A DNA stretch of 64,000 nucleotides from an uncultured Clostridia bacterium (GTDB lineage: Bacteria > Bacillota > Clostridia > UMGS1883): NCBI GenBank assembly GCA_947626145.1, contig CANQRB010000002.1, positions 318,339-382,338 of the forward strand. Reading direction: 5' to 3'. The translations under genes were made by a program, and so were the position numbers. Positions 23,201 to 31,408 of this stretch are shown piece after piece. The notes under the pieces are model-generated. The model did no database searches. It saw only the letters and a program-made list of their open reading frames with translations, and was not told where the DNA came from. How positions within the stretch are numbered: the first letter of the stretch is position 1; the number at the start of each line of letters is the position of its first letter.

Positions 23201-23226
23201 AATCCGCTCAATGGAGCGGATTTTTT
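23201..23226. terminator. Bidirectional terminator between ribU and invertible element 2
   Basis: A perfect 9-bp stem (AATCCGCTC with GAGCGGATT) is flanked by A6 on the left and T6 on the right, so it can work both ways. It ends ribU and would also stop leftward transcripts from the invertible promoter. Confidence 0.9.
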
Positions 23227-23230
23227 AGTT

Positions 23231-23258
23231 AGTTCCGATAAGAAATGCTATCGGAAGT
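23231..23258 (+). repeat. Inverted recombination-type site, left, cassette 2
   Basis: The site consists of arm AGTTCCGATA, 8-bp spacer AGAAATGC and arm TATCGGAAGT. It matches the site at 1430 except for one base in the outer arm and one in the spacer (A to G). Confidence 0.85.
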
Positions 23259-23391
23259 AAAACCGAGCGGCCTTTCATCGCCTTTTGGCTGGTTTTGCAG
23301 TCGACCTCTGCGCCGCCAACCCGGCAAATCCGGCTTAACACAGCCTTTTTCCGATGATTTCCATAATCAGCACATGGAATTTCTTAGCTTC

Positions 23392-23421
23392 ATTATACTA
23401 CTTTTCCCACATAAAAGTCAA
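23392..23421 (-). promoter_or_regulatory. Sigma-A promoter inside invertible element 2
   Basis: On the minus strand, TTGACT and TATAAT are separated by 18 bp, identical in design and relative position to the promoter at 1592-1621. Confidence 0.8.
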
Positions 23422-23537
23422 TATCTTTCCCTTATCCATAATGTACAAAATTGTTGTAAGTAATTGTGCAATTTCAACAAATAATTTCCAATTTTCATTT
23501 TTCTGTTGTGGATTTTGCCACAAAACTGCATAGTTTT

Positions 23538-23565
23538 ACTTCCGATAGCATTTCTTATAGGAAGT
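23538..23565 (-). repeat. Inverted recombination-type site, right, cassette 2
   Basis: Read on the minus strand it is ACTTCCTATA, AGAAATGC, TATCGGAAGT. It shares the G-containing spacer with its left partner and the outer-arm T with the right site of cassette 1. Confidence 0.85.
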
Positions 23566-23616
23566 TGGCATGGAATCGAAAATTTATTATTTTGTAATTT
23601 AAGGAGGAAACAAAAA

Positions 23617-26600
23617 ATGAGAATCAAAAAAGTTCTGTCATTGGCCGTGGTCCTCGCCATGGTATTGACAGTAGTGCCCATGTTTGGGATCACCGCAAGC
23701 GCGGAAGAGACGAAACCAGATGTATCATCTCTTGAGCTAGTTTTCAACGGAGCCAGAGAAGGGAGTTTCAGCGACACGCCAATTAATGTCGCTTATACAG
23801 ATTGGTCATCAGAAACTACGGACAGTGACGGTCATGTAAATGTACAAAAATATGAAGGTTTTGGTGAAAAAGGTACGACTATACAGTTTTATGCTGGAGC
23901 ATGGGATGGCAACGGTGGTGCTATAAATAAAGAATGTACTGTTACAGCTAAGACTACTCTAGCTATAGATGCTGAAATGATTGTATTAGAATGGTACAAT
24001 GAATTTAACGAAGAGGATGGCAACTACAGGACATTTACATTCATTGATAGTGTCGGCGCTGATATAGATTCTTACGAAATTGACACTAATAGCGGTTTAC
24101 ATTGGAAAGGTTTAAAGCGTGTTTTTGGATATCCGGTAAATAAAGCAAAATACACCTTTGTTGCAGTTAACAACACGGAGGCTAATACTCACAGCACATT
24201 TTATTACGTAAATGACAAACTCAGTGCGAAAAATGAAGGGCTATCTGGCACATTCAATGGCTTTGGGGGCATTAAGTGTTTAATCGGTAAGTGGAATAAA
24301 AAAGGCAGAAATTATGGCTTTGCTGATTTAAAGATTTATTCCGGAAGTATTAAAACTGTTGGTGTTACCGTGAAAATTGCTGAACAGGGTAAGGAGTCTA
24401 ATCCTATACATTCGTTTACAGAAAATGTTCTTATAGGTAGCATGTATACACCAAATATTGACAACTACTATATAGATTCTGAAAACAGTATGGTTTACAA
24501 ACTTCAGTCTGTAGAACCTGTAGAAATAACAGCGGAACCTGAAGATATAGTTGTTACTGCGACACCTTATCGTAAAATATCTAGTGAAAAACAAAATCTT
24601 ATAACTAATGGAAGTTTTGAAAACGAAGCCGGAAATTTTGATACTACGGGCTGGCTGTCTCCACAATCAAATGCTGAAATTCCAAACCCGCAAAATAATA
24701 ATACGGGACACTTTATGGCTGTAAAAAAGGATGATGGATATTATTTTGAATCATCTCATAAAGATTGGAGTACCGGCGATGATGGTATGCCTACGAAAGC
24801 CGATGGTAATCCAACGGATGGCAGCTGGTACCTTCTCGGTAAATATGGTGACCCATATGATGGACTTTGCTCTTTAAAGCGGACGTTTGATTTAACCCCA
24901 GGAGCAAGTTATGTTTTCAGCTTTGATACAAGAATGCTTAAAGGGAGTGGCTCTGGAGACAATATTCATTTTGGACTTGTTGCTGAGGGTAAGGATATAT
25001 CCGATGAGAATGCTGCACTTGGAGAAAAGACGACTGGAAAGCTTGACGACAATTGGAAGACAGTATCCTTTGTGTTTGTGGCAGATGAGAATCTTAATGC
25101 ATTGCAGTTTAGAGCTTGGTGCATTGGAAGTGAAGGGTCGCTTGCTGGAGAGGGAAGACTTTGTTTTGATAACTTCAAACTTTACAAGTTAGAACCTCTC
25201 GATACACAAACGGAGGTAAAGGTGACCTACAAGTGCGGCGAAAAAACTTTGTTAGAAAAATACGTCACATATGAAAAGGGTGAAGATGGGGTTACTTTCC
25301 CCGAAAGGTATCTATATAACGACGGCGAAATTTACTATCTCCCCGAGGTTCAACTCACCGAAAGTAAAGAAATCACAGATGCTGATGGAGTAAGAAAGGT
25401 TGACCATTATACTTCCAAAACGCCCAATGTTCCTTTCTCTGTTGACGGTGAAAAATTCTATAAGCTAACAGAAGGCGCTGAGAGCGTTGTTGTAAACGGT
25501 AATTTTACTACCGGTGATGCACTTGGCTGGACAGCACGCAGTGGTAATAAAAATAATGGTACTGTACGCAAAGAAGCCGTTAAAGGTGTTGAAACGAATG
25601 TCCTCAAAGCAGGAAATCAAAACGATAACACTATAGGCCAAATTTGGGCCCTTGCACCAGCTACGACATACTTTATAAGCTTTGATGTGGCAGGAGTAGC
25701 TAAAGATGGCCAAGGTAACTTATATGCTTCTTTAGTACCCAGTGCTTCGGCAGAAGCAGCAAGAACTGCTGCCACAAACAATATATCTTCTGATAACGGC
25801 GATCTCCTCAAAGATAAATGGCAGGTATCTACAAATTGGATAAATTACAGCATGATTTATACCTCCGAAGCCGGAACACCATATTTGTCACTTTGCTTTG
25901 CTTATATGGGCAATGCCAGACTGGCAAATGTAGAGATCATACCGGTTGAAGAAGTTGGAAGCTCTACAGATATAACAGTATCTTTTAAGAATGAGGGCAC
26001 TGAAGTATATTCGTCTACCCAAAAAGGATTGGATGGAGCAGAGATCAAAGTTCCCTATCAAATAGTAAAGGGTTCATCAGACGAAAAGAATTATGTACTT
26101 CCGCATGATGCTACGAAAGTAGCTGATAATGGTAAAGTTGAGGTTGATGTTGTACCCGTGAAAGCGTTTACATGGAATAAAGTGAATAATGTTATCCATG
26201 TTCAGAATCCAGGCGATGATCTTGATTACGCCACACAGGCAGTGAATGCCAGCCACGACCTTAACCGTGAGGGCTACGCCGTTATTGACAATGTTCCTGA
26301 AAACGCCAATGTGCTTGTTCTTGACGCATGGTTCAATAATGTTAACGGTGATACCGTACAGTATCCAAAACTTACATTTAACGCGGTTTCCGGCACTGGT
26401 CTTGAAACTATCAATCTTACCGAAGGGGAAGCGACAACAACTGCTTTGAACAAAATGTTTGAGACACCTGTTCAAACAGTAACTGAATTTGACACCACAG
26501 GAGCCGTTCCTGTTCCCGCCGATCATCATCAGGGCGTTACAGTAAAAGTATATGTTCCTATGGATCTTGCCAGCCTCAGTGGAACCGGAGCGTCCATAAA

Positions 26601-27327
26601 AATGACTACAGTTTCTACTCAGGGCGGTATGATTACCGTTTACGGTATGTCTGCCGAACACGTTGATGTACCCGGGAAAGCCGCAGTTGAATTGGGTTAT
26701 GACGAGAAAAGTAATCAGTTCCGCTTCCTTGTTACGTCTGAAAATGCGGACTCTATTAAGGCGTCCGTTGAAGGTAAAGGTGATCAGACAGTACCGCTTG
26801 GAGATACTGACGGTCTTGCTCTCGCCGCTGAACAGACTAATGCCATTTATACATTCAAAGGCTTAAACAATAACGTTGAGGGTGAAGTTTCCGAGCCTGC
26901 CAGCATATATAGCCTTTTGGCTAATGCTCTTACAAATGGATTTGACGCTAACAACAAGATCAAGAATATTGATGCGGTAAACAAAGTCGTTTCCGCCGGA
27001 GGTCTTGCGTTTAAGACCGGCAACACGGAACTCAACACAGAGGCCGCAATGATATTTGAGTTTAAAGATAATACGGTCTCTGTTAAAGATGCTCTTTACA
27101 ACGCCGGTATAATACTCAGTAAAATTACTTATGTTGCAGGTGAAAAAACCGGTGAAATTGAATCTGCTGACGGCAAGAGCGTTGATCTTACAGAGGTACT
27201 CACTACTCAAGCAATTGACAGCGTTATCACCTTTGAGGCCGTAGAGTTTGAGTTTGTAGAAACTGAGATTGCCGAGTCCGTTGACGAAAGCGCGGACAGC
27301 GAAATCGACTTCATCGAAGAATTATAA
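23617..27327 (+). CDS. Large secreted modular surface protein, cassette 2
   Basis: This 1236-residue protein is a paralogue of the one at 1819. The signal peptide is nearly identical (MRIKKVLSLAVVLAMVLTVV) with cleavage near TASA. The N-terminal region is unrelated in detail to the paralogue. Two CBM4/9-like modules are suggested by NGSFENEAGNFDTTGW (near 327) and NGNFTTGDALGWTA (near 624). The last 215 residues align with the paralogue (VELGYDEKSNQFRFLVTSE) and the acidic tail is identical in protein. No enzyme signature or wall anchor is seen. AAGGAGG precedes the ATG at 23617, which rules out the in-frame start inside the invertible element. The gene is AT-richer than its neighbours. Confidence 0.8.
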   Translation: MRIKKVLSLAVVLAMVLTVVPMFGITASAEETKPDVSSLELVFNGAREGSFSDTPINVAYTDWSSETTDSDGHVNVQKYEGFGEKGTTIQFYAGAWDGNGGAINKECTVTAKTTLAIDAEMIVLEWYNEFNEEDGNYRTFTFIDSVGADIDSYEIDTNSGLHWKGLKRVFGYPVNKAKYTFVAVNNTEANTHSTFYYVNDKLSAKNEGLSGTFNGFGGIKCLIGKWNKKGRNYGFADLKIYSGSIKTVGVTVKIAEQGKESNPIHSFTENVLIGSMYTPNIDNYYIDSENSMVYKLQSVEPVEITAEPEDIVVTATPYRKISSEKQNLITNGSFENEAGNFDTTGWLSPQSNAEIPNPQNNNTGHFMAVKKDDGYYFESSHKDWSTGDDGMPTKADGNPTDGSWYLLGKYGDPYDGLCSLKRTFDLTPGASYVFSFDTRMLKGSGSGDNIHFGLVAEGKDISDENAALGEKTTGKLDDNWKTVSFVFVADENLNALQFRAWCIGSEGSLAGEGRLCFDNFKLYKLEPLDTQTEVKVTYKCGEKTLLEKYVTYEKGEDGVTFPERYLYNDGEIYYLPEVQLTESKEITDADGVRKVDHYTSKTPNVPFSVDGEKFYKLTEGAESVVVNGNFTTGDALGWTARSGNKNNGTVRKEAVKGVETNVLKAGNQNDNTIGQIWALAPATTYFISFDVAGVAKDGQGNLYASLVPSASAEAARTAATNNISSDNGDLLKDKWQVSTNWINYSMIYTSEAGTPYLSLCFAYMGNARLANVEIIPVEEVGSSTDITVSFKNEGTEVYSSTQKGLDGAEIKVPYQIVKGSSDEKNYVLPHDATKVADNGKVEVDVVPVKAFTWNKVNNVIHVQNPGDDLDYATQAVNASHDLNREGYAVIDNVPENANVLVLDAWFNNVNGDTVQYPKLTFNAVSGTGLETINLTEGEATTTALNKMFETPVQTVTEFDTTGAVPVPADHHQGVTVKVYVPMDLASLSGTGASIKMTTVSTQGGMITVYGMSAEHVDVPGKAAVELGYDEKSNQFRFLVTSENADSIKASVEGKGDQTVPLGDTDGLALAAEQTNAIYTFKGLNNNVEGEVSEPASIYSLLANALTNGFDANNKIKNIDAVNKVVSAGGLAFKTGNTELNTEAAMIFEFKDNTVSVKDALYNAGIILSKITYVAGEKTGEIESADGKSVDLTEVLTTQAIDSVITFEAVEFEFVETEIAESVDESADSEIDFIEEL

Positions 27328-27341
27328 GGAGGGCGATTGAA

Positions 27342-27500
27342 ATGAAGAAATTTGTTGAACCTGAGATTAACTCAGTTGAACTTTCCCAAATGGAAGCTAT
27401 AATGGACTCTAAAAATGCGGGAAATTCATATAGCAATTATGCGGAAGCAGATTCCGTGATAAAAGATGGATTTAATACTTGGAAAGGATTTACTGAATAA
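27342..27500 (+). CDS. 52-aa peptide, cassette 2
   Basis: This peptide begins MKKFVEPEINSVELS and ends TWKGFTE, with AAGGAGGG before the ATG, 14 bp after the secreted-protein gene. It has the same length as the peptide at 5400. Positions 1-5, 7-10 and 12-15 are identical, EAIM recurs at 18-21, and the C-terminal WKGF recurs at 47-50. Residues 24-44 are essentially unrelated. It has no signal peptide and no cysteine. The conserved head resembles a recognition leader. A secreted or modified product is possible but unproven. Confidence 0.8.
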   Translation: MKKFVEPEINSVELSQMEAIMDSKNAGNSYSNYAEADSVIKDGFNTWKGFTE

Positions 27501-27513
27501 TTTCCACTCGTAA

Positions 27514-27740
27514 CATGGCCGCAACAGACCGGCCACCCCAACCCAAGTTAACCGCCGCTTTCCGAAGGCGAGGCCACCCCTGATCCTCCCGTCTGCAGCG
27601 GAGCCGGACAGAAAAAAGGCGGCACGCGCGAGGAAGCTGCCGCCCGTAGACCCCGGCCGGAGGAAAAGCGTGGTTAAATAATTTTCCCTTAAATATGGCG
27701 CAAGGCCGCTCTGCCTCGACCACAGGGCGGCCTCGGGCCA
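27514..27740 (+). ncRNA. Conserved structured 3' region, cassette 2
   Basis: This region matches 5577-5800 and shows the same stems: TGGCCG with CGGCCA at 27516-27535, and GGCCGCTCTG with CAGGGCGGCC at 27704-27732, where the C to T change keeps pairing as U-G. It has no shared reading frame with copy 1. The rest of the gap to 27834 holds only the terminator. Confidence 0.6.
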
Positions 27741-27743
27741 AAC

Positions 27744-27776
27744 AAAACGGAGCCGAAAGGTTCCGTTTTTGTTTTT
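27744..27776 (+). terminator. Terminator of cassette 2
   Basis: An 11-bp stem (AAAACGGAGCC with GGTTCCGTTTT) closes a GAAA loop and is followed by T runs. It is homologous to the terminator at 5805. Confidence 0.9.
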
Positions 27777-27834
27777 TATCGCAAATCCGCTCAAAATACG
27801 GTGCCGACGCCGCAAAAATTACGGTAATTCGTGC

Positions 27835-27863
27835 TTGTTAAATAGGCCGTGACGTGCTATAAT
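27835..27863 (+). promoter_or_regulatory. Promoter of the Lrp-aminotransferase operon
   Basis: TTGTTA and TATAAT are 17 bp apart, about 110 bp before the Lrp start codon. Confidence 0.65.
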
Positions 27864-27975
27864 AAAAGAAAGATTGTCATGGCTTATCCCTTTTTTTCGG
27901 AAAAGATAAATCATGGCGGGATATGGACTTATATTGTATAATGATAAAATACATAGCTTGAAAGGAACGGTTTTT

Positions 27976-28458
27976 ATGAAAAATGACATTCTCAGGCTCC
28001 TCGAAAGGGACAGCCGCTACACCGTGGATCAGCTGGCCACTATGCTTGGCACCACCCCCGAGGTGGTCGCCGCCGCCATAAAGGAGCTGGAGGACGAAAA
28101 AATAATTCTGGGCTATAAAACCCTCATCAACTGGGAGCGCACCGACCGGGACAACATCAGCGCCATAATCACCATGCGCATCACTCCCCAGCGGGGCGAC
28201 GGCTATGACAAAATGGCCGAGCGCATTTACAAATATCCCCAGGTCAAGGGCGTTAACCTCATGAGCGGCAGCTTTGATCTGCTGGTCAGCGTGGAGGGCA
28301 AGAGCCTTAAGGAGGTCGCCATGTTCGTGTCCGAAAAGCTGGCCCCCATGGAGGGCGTTGTTTCCACCAACACCCACTTTACCCTCAAGACCTATAAGAA
28401 GGAGAACGTTATCTTTACCAGCGAGGAGCTGGACGACAGGGAGGTCATCACCATATGA
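27976..28458 (+). CDS. Lrp/AsnC family transcriptional regulator
   Basis: This 160-residue regulator has an N-terminal winged helix (MKNDILRLLERDSRYTVDQL, then TPEVVAAAIKELEDEKIILGY) and a C-terminal RAM domain (VKGVNLMSGSFDLLVSVEG). Such proteins sense amino acids and usually control the neighbouring metabolic gene. The ATG at 27976 has AAAGGAAC 7 bp upstream. Its stop codon overlaps the start of the aminotransferase (ATGA), so the two are translationally coupled. Autoregulation and control of the aminotransferase are inferred. Confidence 0.9.
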   Translation: MKNDILRLLERDSRYTVDQLATMLGTTPEVVAAAIKELEDEKIILGYKTLINWERTDRDNISAIITMRITPQRGDGYDKMAERIYKYPQVKGVNLMSGSFDLLVSVEGKSLKEVAMFVSEKLAPMEGVVSTNTHFTLKTYKKENVIFTSEELDDREVITI

Positions 28459-29624
28459 GGGACATTTCCGAGTTTATATCCCCCCACATTGCGGAAATGG
28501 CCCCCTCCGGCATACGTAAATTTTTTGACATCGTGGCCGAAATGAAGGACGCCATCTCCCTTGGCGTGGGCGAGCCCGACTTCGTTACCCCCTGGGCCAT
28601 CAGGGAGGCGGGCATCTACGCTCTGGAAAAGGGCCACACCCACTACACCTCCAACGCCGGACTTAAGGAGCTGCGGCAGGAGCTGTGCCGCTACACCCAC
28701 CGCACCTCAGGCCTCGACTATGAGGAGGATCAGGTGCTTATCACCGTGGGCGGCAGCGAGGCCATAGACCTTATGGTTCGGGCCATAATCTCAAAGGGGG
28801 ACGAGGTGCTTGTGCCGGAGCCATCCTTTGTCTGCTACAAGCCCTGCGTCACCATGGCCGGCGGCACTGCCATACCCATCGTCACAAAAGAGGAGGACGA
28901 GTTCCGTCTGACACCTCAGGCTTTGGCAGAAAAGATAACCGACCGCACCAAGCTCCTTGTGCTGCCTTACCCCAACAACCCCACCGGCGCCATTATGGAG
29001 CGGCAGCACCTCGAGGCCATTGCCGACGTTATACGCGATAAGGACATTCTTGTCCTTTCCGACGAAATTTACGGCGCCCTGACCTATAAGGGCGAGCACG
29101 TGCCCTTTGCCGCCATCGACGGCATGAAGGAGCGCACCGTGACAATAAACGGCTTCAGTAAGGCCTTTGCCATGACGGGCTGGCGGCTGGGCTACGCCAT
29201 GGGGCCGAGGCCCCTCATCAAGGCCATGCTCAAGATACACCAGTACGCCATAATGTGCGCCCCCACCACCAGCCAGTACGCCGCCGTGGAGGCTCTGCGC
29301 AGCTGTGAGGACGACGTGACCGCCATGCGGGACGAGTACAATCTCCGCCGCCGGGTGATGGTCAAGGGCTTCCGTGATATGGGCCTGTCCTGCTTTGAGC
29401 CCATGGGGGCCTTCTATGTGTTCCCCAACATCAGCAGCCTTGGCATGAGCAGCGAGGACTTTGCCACCAACCTCCTCAAGGAGGAAAAAGTGGCCGTTGT
29501 GCCCGGCACTGCTTTCGGCGACAGCGGCGAGGGCTTTGTCCGGTGCAGCTATGCTTACAGTATACGCAATATCGAAATTGCGTTGGAAAGAATAGGAAAT
29601 TTTGTAAAAAGACACAAAATATAG
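28455..29624 (+). CDS. PLP-dependent aminotransferase class I/II
   Basis: This 389-residue cytosolic enzyme transfers amino groups between an amino acid and a 2-oxo acid. Visible fold-type I signatures are SLGVGEPDFVTPWAIREA, the PNNPTGAI motif, SDEIYG, and the PLP lysine in NGFSKAFAMTGWRLGY. The length is normal. Pairing with an Lrp regulator is frequent in Firmicutes for alanine- or aromatic-type aminotransferases, and the exact substrate cannot be fixed. It overlaps lrp by 4 bp. Confidence 0.92.
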   Translation: MRDISEFISPHIAEMAPSGIRKFFDIVAEMKDAISLGVGEPDFVTPWAIREAGIYALEKGHTHYTSNAGLKELRQELCRYTHRTSGLDYEEDQVLITVGGSEAIDLMVRAIISKGDEVLVPEPSFVCYKPCVTMAGGTAIPIVTKEEDEFRLTPQALAEKITDRTKLLVLPYPNNPTGAIMERQHLEAIADVIRDKDILVLSDEIYGALTYKGEHVPFAAIDGMKERTVTINGFSKAFAMTGWRLGYAMGPRPLIKAMLKIHQYAIMCAPTTSQYAAVEALRSCEDDVTAMRDEYNLRRRVMVKGFRDMGLSCFEPMGAFYVFPNISSLGMSSEDFATNLLKEEKVAVVPGTAFGDSGEGFVRCSYAYSIRNIEIALERIGNFVKRHKI

Positions 29625-29652
29625 TTAAATAACGAATATGAGGGAAAATAAA

Positions 29653-31386
29653 ATGAAAAAGCTTTTGTCTGTACTTTTGGTTTTGTCAATGCTCTGCGCG
29701 CTGACGCCGGCCTTTGCGGCGGCGTCCTTCACCGACATATCCGGCCACTGGGCCGAGGGGGCAATTAACGCTATGGCCGAGGCCGGAGCGGTGAGCGGCT
29801 ATCCCGACGGCACGTTCAGGCCCGACGAGCCGGTGACAAGGGCGGAGTTCGCCAAGATCATCACCGAGCTTTACGGCTTTGACACCACCGACAGCGGCTG
29901 GCTGTTCTTCCCCGACGGGGAAAAGGACGCCTGGTACGGGCCGTATATGCCGGCCTACAAGGTGCTTGTGGATTGGCAGCTTTTTAAGGCCTGCTCCGAG
30001 TACGGCTATCCCGAGGGCTGGAGCGAGGACACCTTCAAATATTTTGACGCCGAAAAGCCCCTGACCCGCATAGAGGCCGCTCAGGCCATACGCTTTGTGG
30101 TGGGGATAGGCGACGGCAGTTTTGACGATGAGCTGGCGGCTCTTGCCGCGTCCAACGCCGACGGCGGGGACTATGCGGATAACCGGGGCATTTCCGTACT
30201 GATAGGCGCGGTAATGTATTTGGAGCTGATGAACGGCGACGGCAACGGCCGCTTCCGTCCCTTTGACCCCATTACCCGGGCCGAGGTCTGCACCGTCCTC
30301 GAAAGGGCACGCAGAGATCACGGAAGGAGCAACGTCAACGAATTTATCACGGTGGCGGTTTATATGGCGGATCAGGAGGCCGGAAAAACTCCCGAACAAA
30401 TATCCGCCGAGGAAGAGGAACGTATTATTGCAAGATTTGAGAAAATGGCGGCGTCAGATGGCTTCCTTTCCGAGGAAAAAAAGACCGACGCCGACCGTGA
30501 GATCGTCGCGGCCTTCGGCGGCGTGGAGTTCAGCCGGGCGGACTATGACCTCTTAAGCTGGCTCTATTATTGGCTTTATTCCGGCCTCTTTGAAGAACAT
30601 ATGGAACAAAACGGCATCGACGGCTGGGAAATAGAAATGTACGGCGGAATCTTTAACAACAGCGGTGATTATGCGGGTCTCGCCTTTGACGAGGCGGCGG
30701 CGAGGGCCGTAGTCGATGAGATGAAGCGGATGGCGGCGGCCGAGATAAAATTTGACGAGTTTGGCCTTGACCGGCGGACGGCCTTTGCAAACGGCTACAG
30801 CGCTTACCACTTTTCCGACCTCGACAGCGACGGCGAGGACGCGGAGCGCCTTAAGCTCCACGGCGGCACGGATTACGCCATTGAAAGACTGCTGTATTTT
30901 GAGGCCGTGGAGGATATGCTCCGCGACTTTATGACCGAGCCCGGCGGCCAATGCTATCCTGACACTACGGAGGATATGCGGCAGTACTGCTTTAAGACCT
31001 GTCATGTGCTGGCCCTTGCGGACGGCGCCGACGACGCCGAGGCTAAGGCGAGGGCCGAGGCGGTGATCGCCCGCCTTGACGCCGGGGAGGATATGAGCGC
31101 AATCATCGACGGGTGCGGCGGGGAGCCGGGTATGGAGGTCAGCCGCGGCGACGTTTTCACCGAGGGCGATATGATAGACGAGTTATATCAGGAGGCAAAG
31201 GCCCTCGAGCCGGGCCAATATTCAAAAGAACCCGTTAAAACCAAATACGGCTATTTCGTTGTCTGCCGCCTGCCCATTGTCGGCGACGAGCCGGAATTGG
31301 AGTGGCTGAGGAACAGGGTCGCCCGAAAGATGTTTGACGATTTTATGGAGCTTTGCGTGGAAGAATTTGAAGATAACCCGCGGTAG
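29653..31386 (+). CDS. SLH-anchored parvulin-type foldase 1
   Basis: This 577-residue exported protein has a signal peptide ending near AFAA. Three SLH repeats follow (FTDISGHWAEGAINAMAEAG with PDGTFRPDEPVTRAEFAKI; two more up to about residue 220), and these bind pyruvylated wall polymer. A SurA/PrsA-like chaperone helix region follows (DREIVAAFGGVEFSRADYD). The C-terminal parvulin rotamase domain includes CHVLALADG, RAEAVIARLDAGEDM, and EPVKTKYGYFVVCRLP. It probably folds secreted proteins at the cell surface. GAGGG lies 8 bp before the ATG at 29653. A tandem paralogue follows 22 bp later. Confidence 0.88.
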   Translation: MKKLLSVLLVLSMLCALTPAFAAASFTDISGHWAEGAINAMAEAGAVSGYPDGTFRPDEPVTRAEFAKIITELYGFDTTDSGWLFFPDGEKDAWYGPYMPAYKVLVDWQLFKACSEYGYPEGWSEDTFKYFDAEKPLTRIEAAQAIRFVVGIGDGSFDDELAALAASNADGGDYADNRGISVLIGAVMYLELMNGDGNGRFRPFDPITRAEVCTVLERARRDHGRSNVNEFITVAVYMADQEAGKTPEQISAEEEERIIARFEKMAASDGFLSEEKKTDADREIVAAFGGVEFSRADYDLLSWLYYWLYSGLFEEHMEQNGIDGWEIEMYGGIFNNSGDYAGLAFDEAAARAVVDEMKRMAAAEIKFDEFGLDRRTAFANGYSAYHFSDLDSDGEDAERLKLHGGTDYAIERLLYFEAVEDMLRDFMTEPGGQCYPDTTEDMRQYCFKTCHVLALADGADDAEAKARAEAVIARLDAGEDMSAIIDGCGGEPGMEVSRGDVFTEGDMIDELYQEAKALEPGQYSKEPVKTKYGYFVVCRLPIVGDEPELEWLRNRVARKMFDDFMELCVEEFEDNPR

Positions 31387-31408
31387 AGGCGGGGTTGGAG
31401 GTTGCTTA

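Larger units (their letters stand above)
23231..23565. other. Invertible promoter element, cassette 2 (OFF orientation)
   Basis: Inverted 28-bp sites flank 279 bp. The internal promoter again reads left, away from the secreted-protein gene and into the bidirectional terminator at 23201. The whole element aligns with that of cassette 1 almost base for base in spacing. The internal sequence is about 85-90 percent alike by eye, so the regulatory unit was duplicated together with the gene. Confidence 0.8.
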
